This document shows, piece by piece, positions 53,976 through 64,000 of a stretch of 64,000 nt of DNA (position 1 is its first letter; each line of letters starts with the position of its first letter). The stretch covers positions 32,034 to 96,033 of the forward strand of contig VCJN01002339.1 of NCBI GenBank assembly GCA_006384855.1, written 5' to 3'. The translations under genes were made by a program, and so were the position numbers. The notes beneath the pieces are model-generated. The model searched no databases. It saw only the letters and a program-made list of their open reading frames with translations, and was not told the DNA's origin. Source of the stretch: Tetraselmis striata (lineage: Eukaryota; Chlorophyta; Chlorodendrophyceae; Chlorodendrales; Chlorodendraceae).

Positions 53976-54008
53976 CGAGGAAGGTCTAAATTAAGTTTGT
54001 AAGAAGAA

Positions 54009-54025
54009 GGGGGGGGGGGGGGGGG
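54009..54025. repeat. G17 homopolymer
   Basis: Seventeen consecutive G between the gag and YR frames of P3; P2 has a shorter C-run (sense) at the equivalent place. Confidence 0.85.
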
Positions 54026-54093
54026 TATTGGGTATGGTCCCGACACATGGCGCTCGTCCCGTTGTTGAGCTGCTAAGGTTCGCCTCGCGGCGG

Positions 54094-54912
54094 TCAACGA
54101 AAGGTGACCTCGCAAAGCGCCAGTAGCGGTTGCTTTGCGATGCTGGCAACTGTCGCCTCGACGACGCGACGCTCGTAGTCGTTCATGAGGTCCCCATCAA
54201 TCGCAGAACCTGGATGCTCAGAAGCAGGCTGAAAATGCTGGGCTCGCAGCACGTCCAGAACGCCTTGATCACCGTGCTCACGCTTGACCTCGTTAAGCCT
54301 CCGTAGGAAGGCCAAGCGAAAACGAAACGCCTTGTCGATGGCTTCGGCGTGATTCCGAGCACGCGCGAGGTAGGGGGTGAAGTCTCGATTTGCAGCAGGG
54401 ACGTAGGGTAGCAGCTCGTCGAGAGCTACGAAAAGTGCGGCCATGTGGTCGCCGAAACACGACATCAAAAGATACTCCTCCCGGGCCGGCAGACGCCGGT
54501 CATCCTGCTTGAGGTAATCGTTCGTTAGGTCGGTGCCCCGGGGGGAGAGTCTAGGCACTCGGCTGACCGGTCGAACGGCCTCGTAACCAAACTTTGCTCG
54601 TTGTAGTAGCTCAGGCACCCGCCAGGTAGTTGTCCTCGCCACTCACGGATTTTGCTCCGACACGGCTGCTCTGGGCGGGCATGCTCTAGCAAGTCGGGGC
54701 GCACAACGGTTCCCCCGATGCATGTCGGTTGTCCCGCGACGCGCTGCCCGGAGACGGAGACGTGTGCCCCACCTCCACCAACTACAACGGTCACGAGCCG
54801 TCAACTGCGCCAACGTTGTTGCAAGCTCGCGCATCAATGTAGACTGGGCCTCCACGTTTGCTTGCAGCGATTCGAGCGTCGGCTCGACGACGGGTTCTTC
54901 TCCATTTGACAT
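54094..54912 (-). pseudogene. P3 gag-like protein, decayed
   Basis: Starts at the ATG 54912 (MSNGEEPVVEPTLESLQANV). After a frameshift in the GGGGA region it continues to PELLQRAKFGYEAV, and stays in one frame across the position where P2 has lost a base, through DLTNDYLKQDDRRLPAREEY, HMAALFVALDELLPYVPAAN and FRFRLAFLRRLNE. It lacks the RG-rich tail seen in P2. Confidence 0.65.
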
Positions 54913-55206
54913 GGTAACGCACGGACGTATGGATGAGAATTTCACACACGTGGTGAGCTGGGTGTGGTCTTGAACAACCTGGGGTGACCTTGCTCGCAAC
55001 AAGTTACGAGACAGTTTTTCATAGCTGCGTGTAACGCAGCGAAACTGGAAGATGACATGCTCAGCTGTTATGGCTGCTTTTATGTCTTCTCGTGATGCAC
55101 CCCAAAAAGGGCGCGACGACGGGTGCCTAGTTCCCGTAACACTAAGCATCACTTGTAGCCGAAAAGCGGTTAGGGAAAGGTAGGAAACCCCATAAACAAG
55201 TTTAGA

Positions 55207-55389
55207 ACATTTTTATACATGGCAAGCGTTCCTATCGTACCAGTTCGTACGGGACGCGAAAACTACCCGGCCGCTGACCACGACGTTTATATTCGTCCCG
55301 CCCGGTCAACATTTCAGTACATGAAATCCTTTTGCAGCTAGCTCTTGTAACTATTAGCTTTTTGGCAAAAAAAGGAAAAAATCCGTACC
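55207..55389. other. P3 flank, duplicated at 56480-56633
   Basis: About 160 bp of non-element DNA next to the P3 5' end that recurs, almost unchanged, next to P5. The duplication therefore happened after insertion of the element. Confidence 0.65.
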
Positions 55390-56000
55390 ACGAGAGGACT
55401 CTTGCTAGGAATCGAGGGTTTTGATCTAAACTGGTTTGTGGAGTTTCCTCCTTTCTTAAGCTCTTTTCCGGCTACATGTGCTGCTAAATGGTACGGGTTA
55501 CTAATACACCCGTCGTTGCGCCCGTTTGTGTGCAACACGAGTACACATAAAGCAGCCGTAACAGTTGAGCCTGCCATCTTTCTAGTCTCGTTGTGTTACA
55601 CGCGGCGGTTATCTGTCCCCGAACCTGTACGTTGCGGTCAAGGTTACACGTTTTCTCAAGACCACACCCGGCTTACCATATGTGTGTGTAATTCTCATCC
55701 GTACGTCCGTGGGTCACCATGCGAGATGGAGAAGACCGCGTCGACGCTCATATCGCTTCAAGCATACATGCTGACCAAGTCTACATTGCTGCTCGAGCTC
55801 ACATCGTCGTTTGAAATCACTTCAAAAGATCCCAGCATGTAACATACATGTTGGGAGCCGCATATATAGCCATGTAGCCGGTACACGGGCAGCCAAGTAC
55901 CGGTATATCGCGATGTACGAGTATCGTCGGCAACGGGCAGCCGAGAATCGGTACGAGGATAGCTAACATCGTTGGCCCAATTGACGGCTCGTGAACGTGG
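55390..56000 (+). mobile_element. P4: 5' fragment of a gag-YR element, plus strand
   Basis: Diverged copy of the A repeat and gag start: GATCTAAACTGGTTTGTGG, MRDGEDRV-like start near 55720, and AATTGACGGCTCGTGAACG at 55979-55998, matching the gag coding region of P2. It runs into P5, which has the opposite orientation. Confidence 0.6.
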
Positions 56001-56479
56001 GCTGTCCCGCGATGCGCTGCCCGGAGACGGAGCCATGTGCCCCACCTCCACCAACTACAACGGTCACGAGCCGTCAACTGAGCCAACGTTGTTGCAAGCT
56101 CGCGCAGCAATGTAGACTGGGCCTCCACGTTTGCTTGTAGCGATTCGAGCGTCGGCTCAACGAGGGTTCTTCTCCATTTGACATGGTAACGCACGGACGT
56201 ATGGATGAGAATTTCACATAGGTGGTGAGCCGGGTGTGGTCTTGAACAACCTGGGGTGACCTTGCTCGCAACAAGTTACGAGACAGTTTTTCATAGCTGC
56301 GTGTAACGCAGCGAAACTGGAAGATGACATGCTCAGCTGTTATGGCTGCTTTTATGTCTTCTCGTGATGCACCCAAAAAAGGGCGCGACGACATGTGCCT
56401 AGTTCCCGTAACCCTAAGCATCACTTGTAGCCGAAAAGCGGTTAGGGAAAGGGAGGAAACCCCATACACAAGTTTAGAA
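56001..56479 (-). mobile_element. P5: 5' fragment of a P3-type element, minus strand
   Basis: Nearly identical to the 5' end of P3 (54722-55206), including MSNGEEP and the A1 repeat. Together with 56480-56633 it is a duplicate of the P3 end and its flank. Confidence 0.7.
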
Positions 56480-57927
56480 CATTTTTATTCATGGCAAGCG
56501 TTCCTATCGTACCAGTTTGTACGGGATGCGAAAACTACCCGCTGACCACGACGTTTATATTCGTCCCGCCCGGTCAACATTTCAGTATATGAAATCCTTA
56601 GGCAACTAGCTCTTGTAACTATTAGCTTTTTGACCACACGCAGGTGAAGATAGCGGCGGGTGGCAAGGCTCGCCATCACAGCAGCCCCCGTGTGGTGTTC
56701 AACAAAGCAGCGAGCATGGCAGTGCACCTCCGGTGCTGCACGATGCCTTGGTCATGGCAGACGCCCCGCTCGGCTGCGCGCCAATACATAGGGAGGATTG
56801 CGGAAGGCGCGACAGTTGCCGGGAGCAGCAGCGTGTCGGTTTGCCACTGGCGCAGCCGGATCATGTACGCGCTGAGCTTCTTCCTGGGTGATTTGACACA
56901 TGCAAGGCGCTGATTCGCTGAGCTTAACCCCATACGGCACAGCCGACGGCTCCAAAGAACCGTGGCAGGGATGCAGAGCGAGGTGGCAGGTTTTAGGGTT
57001 TGCTGACTGACCGCATGCTGACGATGAGTGTGCATGGCTCTGGGTGGGTGGCGATGAATGGGGTCAGCCAAAGTGGGGGGGGGGGGGGGGGGGGGGGGAG
57101 TAGCATGCAGCGCTGACACATAGTGGGGGCTGAGCACGTGCGTGGGCCATGCGACCCGCAGGTGCGAGGCTGGAAGGCTGTCTCCATGGGGGCGACAGTG
57201 GCGCTAGTGAAAACAGTCCCGAAACATGATCCGTCAGGCCTCGTCCAGCATGAGGCGGCGCCGAGGCCGGTAGAGAAGGTTCGCATGAAGGGATGCACGG
57301 GCATCCTCCATGCTCCAGATGGTGCACTCGTCGAAACGGGGTCCGCCTAACCGCGTTTAACGACTACCACGCGCGATTAGTCGCCTGTATATATCGCGCC
57401 TAACGTTAGGCGTCACAGTACTTTAAACTTGGCGGTAAGGATGAGTACGGCAGCGGAGCCCTGCATCAAAGTACTATAGCGAGTAGCGGGTACTCGGTAG
57501 TCACGAGTGCACAAAGTACGACACGAGTACACGAGTCACTGTACTTTACGGGAATCGCCGCCCTTCATATCTGCTATTAGGCGCGCGCCTCCTCACGAGT
57601 ACGCGCGGAAGATACCCGCGTGATGACGAGTGATGATGACGAGCAGGCGGGGCAGTAGGGTACTGGTCGATACACAACAACGGCTCCAAAAATGCATTAC
57701 ACGGTAGTCACGGTTGGTTTTGTGATTTAATAAAGGTGAGGTGCCAGGCTGGATCAGCGGCCAATGAGCGTCGAGCTTCGGGGTGTGGTTAAGCGGACTT
57801 GGGCGCGCCTACTCCTAGCTGGCAAATTTAACGTCAAGGCACCGGATATTTTCGGATTTATGGCGGAGGGGTCGGCAACTGCATAAAGTATTAGAGAAAT
57901 ACTAGAAATTTAATTACAATCGGTCTA
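56480..57927. other. Unassigned; G34 run
   Basis: First part duplicates 55207-55365. 57075-57108 is 34 consecutive G. The minus strand between about 57330 and 56640 reads like possible coding sequence (for example VHPFMRTFSTGLGAASCWTR) but I cannot assign exons or a family. Confidence 0.3.
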
Positions 57928-58213
57928 CTACCGCCCCCGGCCCGTGCCCGCCCCCCCTGGCCTGCGGCCGGCTGGCTCCGCTGCCGCCGGCCTCTTCCTG
58001 GCGCCGGCACGTGGTGTTATGCCCGCTGTCGGCTCGGGTGCTGACTGCCCCTTGTTTCCCGCAGATACTTCTGCGGGCATGCTATTCATGGCAGCTGCTG
58101 CCATCTGCTGCGCCCCGCGGCTAGGGAGCTTGTTTGACGGGGCTGGCATGATGCCGCCGCGCGCTCCCGTTGCGCTTGCTTCCTCTGGCGTCCAGCCTGC
58201 ATCCTCGCAGTAG
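57928..58213 (-). CDS. Possible terminal exon, unrecognised protein
   Basis: A minus-strand frame reads GWTPEEASATGARGGIMPAP, PSRGAQQMAAAAMNSMPAEV and a basic, Ala/Pro/Arg-rich end to TAG near 57928. It could be the last exon of a gene whose earlier exon lies at 58723-58523 (MASVSTFHAAAGTDDASWED, PRGPPLRYYLTTVSADDRSS). I cannot confirm splice sites or a family. Confidence 0.28.
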
Positions 58214-60196
58214 CGTCCTGTAGCGCCGGGGATCTAGCCGCACGGGGAACATGAGCTCGTCCAGCGAGCGGGCGAGGGGGGCTGTAGCCGGTAGACAGGT
58301 CTTGCACCGGAGCGCCGTTCTGGTCGATTCCGGACTGCGGTAGTGATGAAAGAAAAAACACTAAGTCGCCGACACTCGGGCAGCGACAACATCAGCAGCT
58401 ACACGATGAGCAGGCAAACCGGCCGGCAAGCGCACCTTTGCACTGGGGACGCAAAGAACCCTTGCTGCGTGCGTCGGCTTCATCGATTTAAGCAAGGCAG
58501 CTTGCTCCTCCTCCACGGTCAATTAGGGTGGGCAGACGGGCCGTTCAGCTTGACCAGTCAAAACGCTCGACCTGTCATCGGCGCTGACTGTCGTGAGGTA
58601 GTAGCGCAGGGGCGGGCCGCGCGGGACAGGCGGGGGCTCGCGTGCTCCTCTCGGCAGCATGATATCTTCCCACGACGCGTCATCCGTCCCGGCAGCGGCA
58701 TGGAAGGTGCTGACGGAGGCCATGGTGGCACGGGGGCGAGCAGGGCGATATACTCTTCATGAGAAGCGGTCAGCATAAATAGATAATCCTTAGGCGAAGC
58801 AGCGAGCGAGGAAGTGCCGAAGAGTGAAAGTGCGCGCGCGGCTGGTGGCTAATCACGTACTTTATATCATTGCATCAGTCTCGAGTGGTAATGGTACCTC
58901 GGTACCCGGGGCGTCACAACAACATTATCAATGACACTACGATGCTTCTGCTGTTGTATGTAATGCACAACGTGTTTCACATTAATCTTATTGCTGAACA
59001 GATTACATGCATATCAACATACATACCACAAATGACATGAAATCCACAAAAGTACAGATGTGTATAACGGCAAAGACAAATGCAAGCTTTTGTGTCAACA
59101 TCGGTTGACAATACCTGCTCGCGACGATACCGCAGCACACCGCGGCATCCATGCGTAACATTGACCCATGTTGTCAGTATCAGAAAAAATATGTTGTGAG
59201 TGTGTCAGGAAAATTAGTGAAGCAGGCATGTTCAAGCATAATGCAGATTGGCCATGTTTCGTAACATAGTATTGCTTAACATTACATTTGGGAACCCCAG
59301 ACCCAACCGACGCCTATATGTATCATGCGCCTGCCATACTACGCAACTGCTCCCGCAACATATGGATATGCTCAATTCACACACGCCACGGTTGCTGCGT
59401 ATATGCTACTACTGCATGGCATCAACACCGCCATCATCCTCATCGAGGGCGGCGATGTCGTAGGCATGGGAGTGCTTGAAGTAGGAGCATTACCCGTGCC
59501 GGGCTGTACTATCAGCATCAGCGCAAAGTGCAGGAAAGCAACAACATGTAAGACGCTTCAGCAATAATACATAACACAGGTGGCCCATCACCTGATCATC
59601 TGCCTCGGCACAGCGTCACCAGCGGCCCTTTGCCGCCGCCTCCTGCCGGCAATGCTGATGGCCTCTGTCCATGTATATGAGACAAGTCTGCCATGCACAA
59701 TCCTGGGCGGGAAGACAAGGTCCTGCTATAAGACAGTGTTGATCGGGCCCTCCCACACTCCCGTGCTCATAGGCGTTGATAGCACGCATCTCCAACTGCA
59801 AACACAATGGGACGTGAGGTCATCGCGCTGTTTTTGAGGTGGCGCTCAGCGACAACCAAATAAGTTACCTTGACCTACAAGCTACGGGCAGCTACGGAGG
59901 TATTCTTCGCAGCCTTCATGGACATCGCGGCAGCAAAGGACATCACTCCGTGCATGAAGTTGCATGACGGCAATTTCCCGATGGATAAAGTGCATGGCAA
60001 CCTTGACACACTTAGTGCTCAGTGCATGGAGCACTGCAAACATGGAGATCAAGGAGGGCTCTGCAACGGCAGCAACCAACAGCCCCAGCACCTGCTCAAG
60101 TCCGGCAAGGTGATGCTCTCCAGGACTGGCCAAGTCACGCTCATAAATAAATTAAAAAACTCGCTCACCCACCTGTTCAGCCACCCACCCGCCGCT
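58214..60196. other. Unassigned region upstream of the piggyBac-like gene
   Basis: No gene is supported. Around 58900-59400 the sequence is AT-richer with mitochondrial-like composition for a short distance, but without recognisable genes. The in-frame extension 59870-60196 upstream of the piggyBac-like start shows no domain and is taken as 5' flank. Confidence 0.35.
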
Positions 60197-62632
60197 ATGA
60201 GGACCTCCGTCACCGAAGGCGCTCGTGTATCAGCCCGCCGAGGGCCCATGCTACCCCTGAGTGGCGACCAGCGTCGGTGCCAGCGTGCTCGGCTGTTCGG
60301 CAACGTTACTGAGTCCGTCAGCGAGGGCAAATGGATGGTCCGCTGGGACAACGCCCCGGCCGACGTCCAAGAGTCCGGCCAGGCACTCGACTGCGAGCAA
60401 GCTACTGCTGGTCGCACCCCTCCCTCGGCTGCCTCTACGCCACGAGGTCAAGGGTCTGCCGTCGGCCCTTTCGTGCCGCCCCGCCCTGCCGCTGCTGCTG
60501 ATGCGAGTGCGAAGGCGCTGGGTGGCAGTCGTGGAACGATCGTTACAGGCAGTGTCGTTTCCGACACCGGCACCCCCACCGAGATCCCATCCATCCCTGC
60601 GACCTCTTCCCCAGCCTCTATCCTAGCGACCCAGCCCCTGCCTGCCGACAACCTTGACATGCCTGCCGAGTCACAAGACAGCCAGCCAGGCGTCGAACTC
60701 GCCAAGGAGCTGGGCGATAGCTCCGGGGACGAGGAGGCGCCAGAGCAATATGTCGGCGGCGCCTCACCCGACGACGGCCACAAGGATGCCGCCTGGATCT
60801 CCCCCGCTCCTGGCACCACCGTCGTCCTGAAGCAAGGCAGCAAGATTGCAACTTGGCCAGTGTTTAACTTAGACAGCGCTGAGGAGATGGCCAAGATGCG
60901 AGACACTACTGCCCAGCGAGAGGCAGCTCGTACCTTGCCAGTTGGGTTGCGAGATGGGCTGCCCATTGGCGTTGGCAGCGTCGACTTGGTTCAGCTCTGG
61001 GTTATGATGTACCATGCGACCTGTCTGCCGACCTGGAGAAGGTCAATGCTGCTGGCCTGCGCCGTTCATCAACACAAAAGCTGATCAGCATGCATGAGTA
61101 TGTGAGGTTCTGGGAGCTGGTCATCGACGGCGCGCTGTACTCTCAGCAAGGCAGAAATCTGTGGGCTACCAACATCACGTTTGATGGCCTTCGTGACCAG
61201 CCTAACTTCCAGCGCTACATGCCCCTTCACCGTTTCAAGTATATCCGGTCGCTAATCAAGTATGCTAAGGCTGACCTCGACTCTACTGTGAGGGATCCTT
61301 GGGCGTGGTTCGCCGTGCTGCAACCGAGTTCAACGCCAACAGCGCGACTATCCTGAACGCCGGGATCCTTGCTACTATGGATGAGAGCATGTCCGCCTAC
61401 CAGCCCAGGGCAACCAAGCTGGGCGGCCTCCCCAACCTGAGCTTCATCTACCGGAAGCCCAAGCCGCTGGGCACTGAGATGAAGACAGTATGTGACTGCA
61501 ACACCGGTGTGATGACCTACATCGAGATCCCGGAGGGGAGGGACCCTATGCGTGTGAAGCCGCATGCTGCTGAGCACGGTGTGACTACCGCTTGTGTGAT
61601 GCGCATGGCTGAGACCTGCACCAGCGCCGACTCTACCCTGCTGGGCGATGCGTGGTTCGGGTCTGTGAAGGTATGAACCTCGTCCTTTTACCTCGTGCGT
61701 TTATCATGCTGTGATGGGCAAATGCAATTACTAATGTTTCTTACCTGCTATGCCGTCCCCCAAGCCGCTGTCCAGGTGGGCAAGATGGGCCGCCACTTCA
61801 TCGGCGTCGTCAAGACTGGCCATGGTCTGTTCCCAAAGGCCTTCCTGAAGAGCCACCTGACATCAGCACCGGCAGGCAGCAGGGTTGCTCTCTCAGCGAT
61901 AGTGGATGGTGTGGATCTCATGGCAGTGGGCTACAAGTACAACATGAGGAAGGTGTTGTTCTTAGTGGCCACAGCTGGTGCCAGCCCCCTGGAGGATGGC
62001 AACCCCTACATGCAGCGCTGGGCGGACGACTTCGGCAACACCGTCACTCGGAGCATCCCCCGCCCATATGTGCTGTCCAGCTACTTTGAGCGCAGCCCCC
62101 GCGTCGACAACCACAACCAGTCGCGCCAGCATGATCTCGCGCTGGAGGAGACCTGGAATACCCAGGACTGCTGGTTCCGACTCGCGACTACCCTCTGTGG
62201 CATCGTCACCACCGACTGCTGGAAGATCACCAAGTTCCACGTCCCGTATGCCCACCCCTACGCAAGCATGACTATCAAGGACTTCTCGGAGCTGATGGCG
62301 AAGGCCCTCATTTACAACGGGCTGGAAGGCGACCTGGCGCCATCCCGTCCCCCCGGCCACCGCCTCGCCATCGCGCCCAAGCGCTACCTGGACACCACCG
62401 ACCAGCACACCCCTGGCAACCACGGGCGATACGCGAACGGCCGCTGCAAGCAGTCGAGGTGCTGCCGTTGCTACCGTGACGAGGGCGAGGAGCACTGGAG
62501 CTCGTTCTAATGCGTGCATTGCGGCATCACCTTGTGCGTGCCCAGCTCGGTGCACAGCCGGGACTGCTGGGAGCACCACCTCCACTGCGACGAGACCGCC
62601 ATCCGCCGCATGAAGCACGCCCGCGCCGGCTA
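60197..62632 (+). pseudogene. PiggyBac-type transposase, broken; one intron
   Basis: Starts at ATG 60197. A small barrel-like domain comes first (GARVSARRG...RLFGNVTESVSEGKWMVRWD), then an acidic disordered region. After a frame change near 60995 follow MHEYVRFWELVIDGALYS and MPLHRFKYIRSLIKYAKADL. After a second change near 61310 comes the DDE core: LATMDESMSAYQPRATKLGG (first Asp), STLLGDAWFGSVK (second Asp), an intron at 61671-61775 (GTATGA...CAG, phase 0), VGKMGRHFIGVVKTGHGLFP, and RSPRVDNHNQSRQHDLALEE (third Asp). A TAA at 62508-62510 interrupts the C-terminal zinc-binding domain, which continues in frame as CCRCYRDEGEEHW, CVHCGITLCVPSSVH and ends at TAG 62630-62632. Three defects make it a pseudogene. 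No flanking TTAA with matching termini was found. Confidence 0.82.
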
Positions 62633-63103
62633 GGGCGGCACACCCCAAGTCCGCCGCCCCGGCTACCGCCTGTAGACTCCCATCCCCGTAGTTGACCCGG
62701 GCCACTGGCCGCGGGATGGTGTATGAGCTTATATCCCGCCAGTTGAGCTGGCTGATGTGGTGGGCGGGTATGCTCTGTAGGTCCCGCCCGCAGCGCCCTC
62801 TTAGCGGGTACCGAGCGCCCTCGCGCGCCCGTGTAGCGGGTACTCGAGGGGCGAAAAGTGCGCATAGGGACTCATACCACGTACCGTTAGCGTACGGGTA
62901 CTGCCATGGCAGTCATGGCTCGGCGCGGCGGGTACTCGCGACCACCGCCGGATAGGCGGAGATAAGAGGATATAGGCGCGGTAAGGCGCGGGGTGATACA
63001 GAATACAGTAATCGTACAGTAAAATTGAGTACGGATACAGTACAAGTACCGTGTTAGTCGCGGTTAGGCGGACCCCGTTTCGACGAGTGTGTGTTCTTTG
63101 CAG
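62633..63103. other. No supported gene
   Basis: 3' flank of the piggyBac-like gene. Enriched in GTAC/CGTA-type motifs; no coding region. Confidence 0.35.
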
Positions 63104-63434
63104 CGGCCGCGTTCTATACCGCCAACGGCAAGCGGCGTATACCGCGAAGTGCAAACGGTTCGTGGCGGCTGAAACTGAACAGCGGCGCAAGTCTGCCAAG
63201 AGGCTGAAAGGAGCGGAAGGTTCTTCGAGCGTGCCACCCGCCGTGCATGAAGGCGGCACCCCGGCTGACGTCTCCCAACCAATGGAGCTGATATCTCCCA
63301 GCCAAGCCATGCGGGCGCGTTTCATCGGCAACAAGCAGCTGCAATCGGGCCATCCCACGCCGTTTAAGTTGGACTTGATTGACGCCCATCAGACCTTGCT
63401 TGATATGGTGCTAGATAGATTGCGAGCCTGCTAA
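63104..63434 (+). CDS. Possible terminal exon, unrecognised protein
   Basis: Preceded by a good acceptor (gtgttctttgcag). The frame reads GRVLYRQRQAAYTAKCKRFV, EQRRKSAKRLKGAEGSS, and ends PFKLDLIDAHQTLLDMVLDR plus LRAC and TAA at 63432-63434. A basic helix followed by a Ser/Pro-rich linker and a C-terminal amphipathic helix suggests a DNA-binding or regulatory protein, perhaps element-encoded. No upstream exon is identified. Confidence 0.33.
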
Positions 63435-63944
63435 CTCGGCGAACTGCGACGCAAGAGCCTATGGTATATGATCTTAGACCACGACTACGCGAGTGTGCGT
63501 TCCGATGGCGGGAGCGATGGCGCACACGCTACGAGTCAATGGGGACTTGCGACAGTTCGACGCGACGAGGCTGAGCTCGAAGAATGCTGCATTTCTGTGG
63601 CTACCCACCGAACGACACCTATCGGTGCCATTGGTGGCGACTTGCTGCGACTTGTGGCACCACAAGATGATGCTCGACTATGAGGATTTTTTTTTCGAAG
63701 GGACTGCCTCTATGACGAGTGTCACCACTGTACATATCTGTACATATTATGGCTACGCGACTCTACAACGACGACCGAGTTCTGCTAAACGTACTGGCGA
63801 ACAGCGCGGCCGCTGTTCATTAACAGGGTGAGAGTGTTATGTACTCTACACTGCTGTACTTTGTACTGCGGGAGCCGACGAAGGAGCGAAGAACTGGCGA
63901 CTGAGGCGGACGAGAGCGAGTACAAGCCAAGCGAAGTACGAGTA
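63435..63944. other. No supported gene
   Basis: Short frames only; runs up to the TA at 63943-63944 that precedes the MITE copy. Confidence 0.4.
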
Positions 63945-64000
63945 CAGTGACTATACCGATATAATAAACATTGCGTCCCCCCCCCCCCCCCCCCCCCCCG
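63945..64000 (+). mobile_element. Second MITE copy, cut by the window edge
   Basis: CAGTGACTATACCGATATAA and the next 12 bases equal the left end at 51589, preceded by TA, and lead into a C23 run. The rest lies outside the window. Confidence 0.8.

Larger units (their letters stand above)
52324..55206 (-). mobile_element. P3: second RT-less gag-YR element
   Basis: Minus-strand relative of P2 with the same order: A1-like repeat (about 55020-55206, cTCTAAACttgTTTATGGGG), gag, YR, and a B repeat at 52324-52381. The B repeat reads as the complement of the P2 B sequence but is split by about 30 inserted bases. A2 and B2 are missing, so the 3' end is incomplete. As in P2, only about 120 bp separate gag and YR, leaving no space for a polymerase. 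More decayed than P2. Confidence 0.78.

Noticed and set aside
58880-59480. Inserted organellar DNA in the AT-richer stretch
   Set aside because: No organellar gene, rRNA or tRNA sequence is recognisable; composition alone is not enough.

Overview
The window looks like nuclear DNA of a eukaryote, most likely a green alga (Chlorophyta). The reasons are two spliced host genes with GT-AG introns of roughly 60-210 bp, high GC with long G/C homopolymers, a short TTTAGGG/TTTTAGGG-type interstitial stretch, and PAT/TOC-like tyrosine-recombinase (YR) retrotransposons next to Tc1/mariner, CACTA-like and piggyBac elements. The lineage is inferred from these traits only, and no species is claimed.

Layout. 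0-16.5 kb is a nest of transposons. A full PAT-type YR retrotransposon (P1, 627-5589, minus strand; gag, RT, RNase H, methyltransferase-like domain, YR) sits in a short repeat (Q1) whose unoccupied relative (Q2) lies at 16.0-16.4 kb. Next, a Tc1/mariner transposase gene (6359-7233 plus 15390-15555) is split by a LINE-like retroposon (Y1, 11-bp target duplication), which is itself split by a 5.8-kb CACTA-like element (X1, 9011-14811). X1 carries seven 358-bp satellite units and a small spliced gene. 16.5-22.4 kb holds tRNA-like fragments and a broken DDE transposase. At 22.4-25.9 kb a second CACTA-like end (X2) has received a YR element (P2) with gag and YR but no reverse transcriptase. 26-38 kb is mostly repeats: a GT microsatellite, G-rich tracts, four different tandem arrays in a row, a 530-bp dispersed repeat (R1/R2) and fragments of unrecognised genes. 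38.0-41.2 kb is a second copy of Y (Y2).

Host genes. 42494-46778 is a 17-exon gene for a CTF4/WDHD1 (AND-1) homologue, a replisome adaptor; I could trace it exon by exon to about 864 residues. Tail-to-tail with it, 47956-50358 (minus) is a 5-exon gene for a protein of about 630 residues with one telobox-type Myb/SANT domain; one of its introns is GC-AG. These two are the only clearly intact host genes.

50-64 kb returns to repeats: a 628-bp TA-flanked MITE (51589-52216, second copy at the window edge), a second RT-less gag-YR element (P3) with two fragments (P4, P5) and duplicated flanking DNA, unassigned sequence, and a broken piggyBac-type transposase gene (60197-62632).

The strongest observations are the RT-less gag-YR family, the ORF-bearing but RT-less LINE-like family Y, and the nested insertions whose order and target sites can be read from paralogous empty sites inside the same window.
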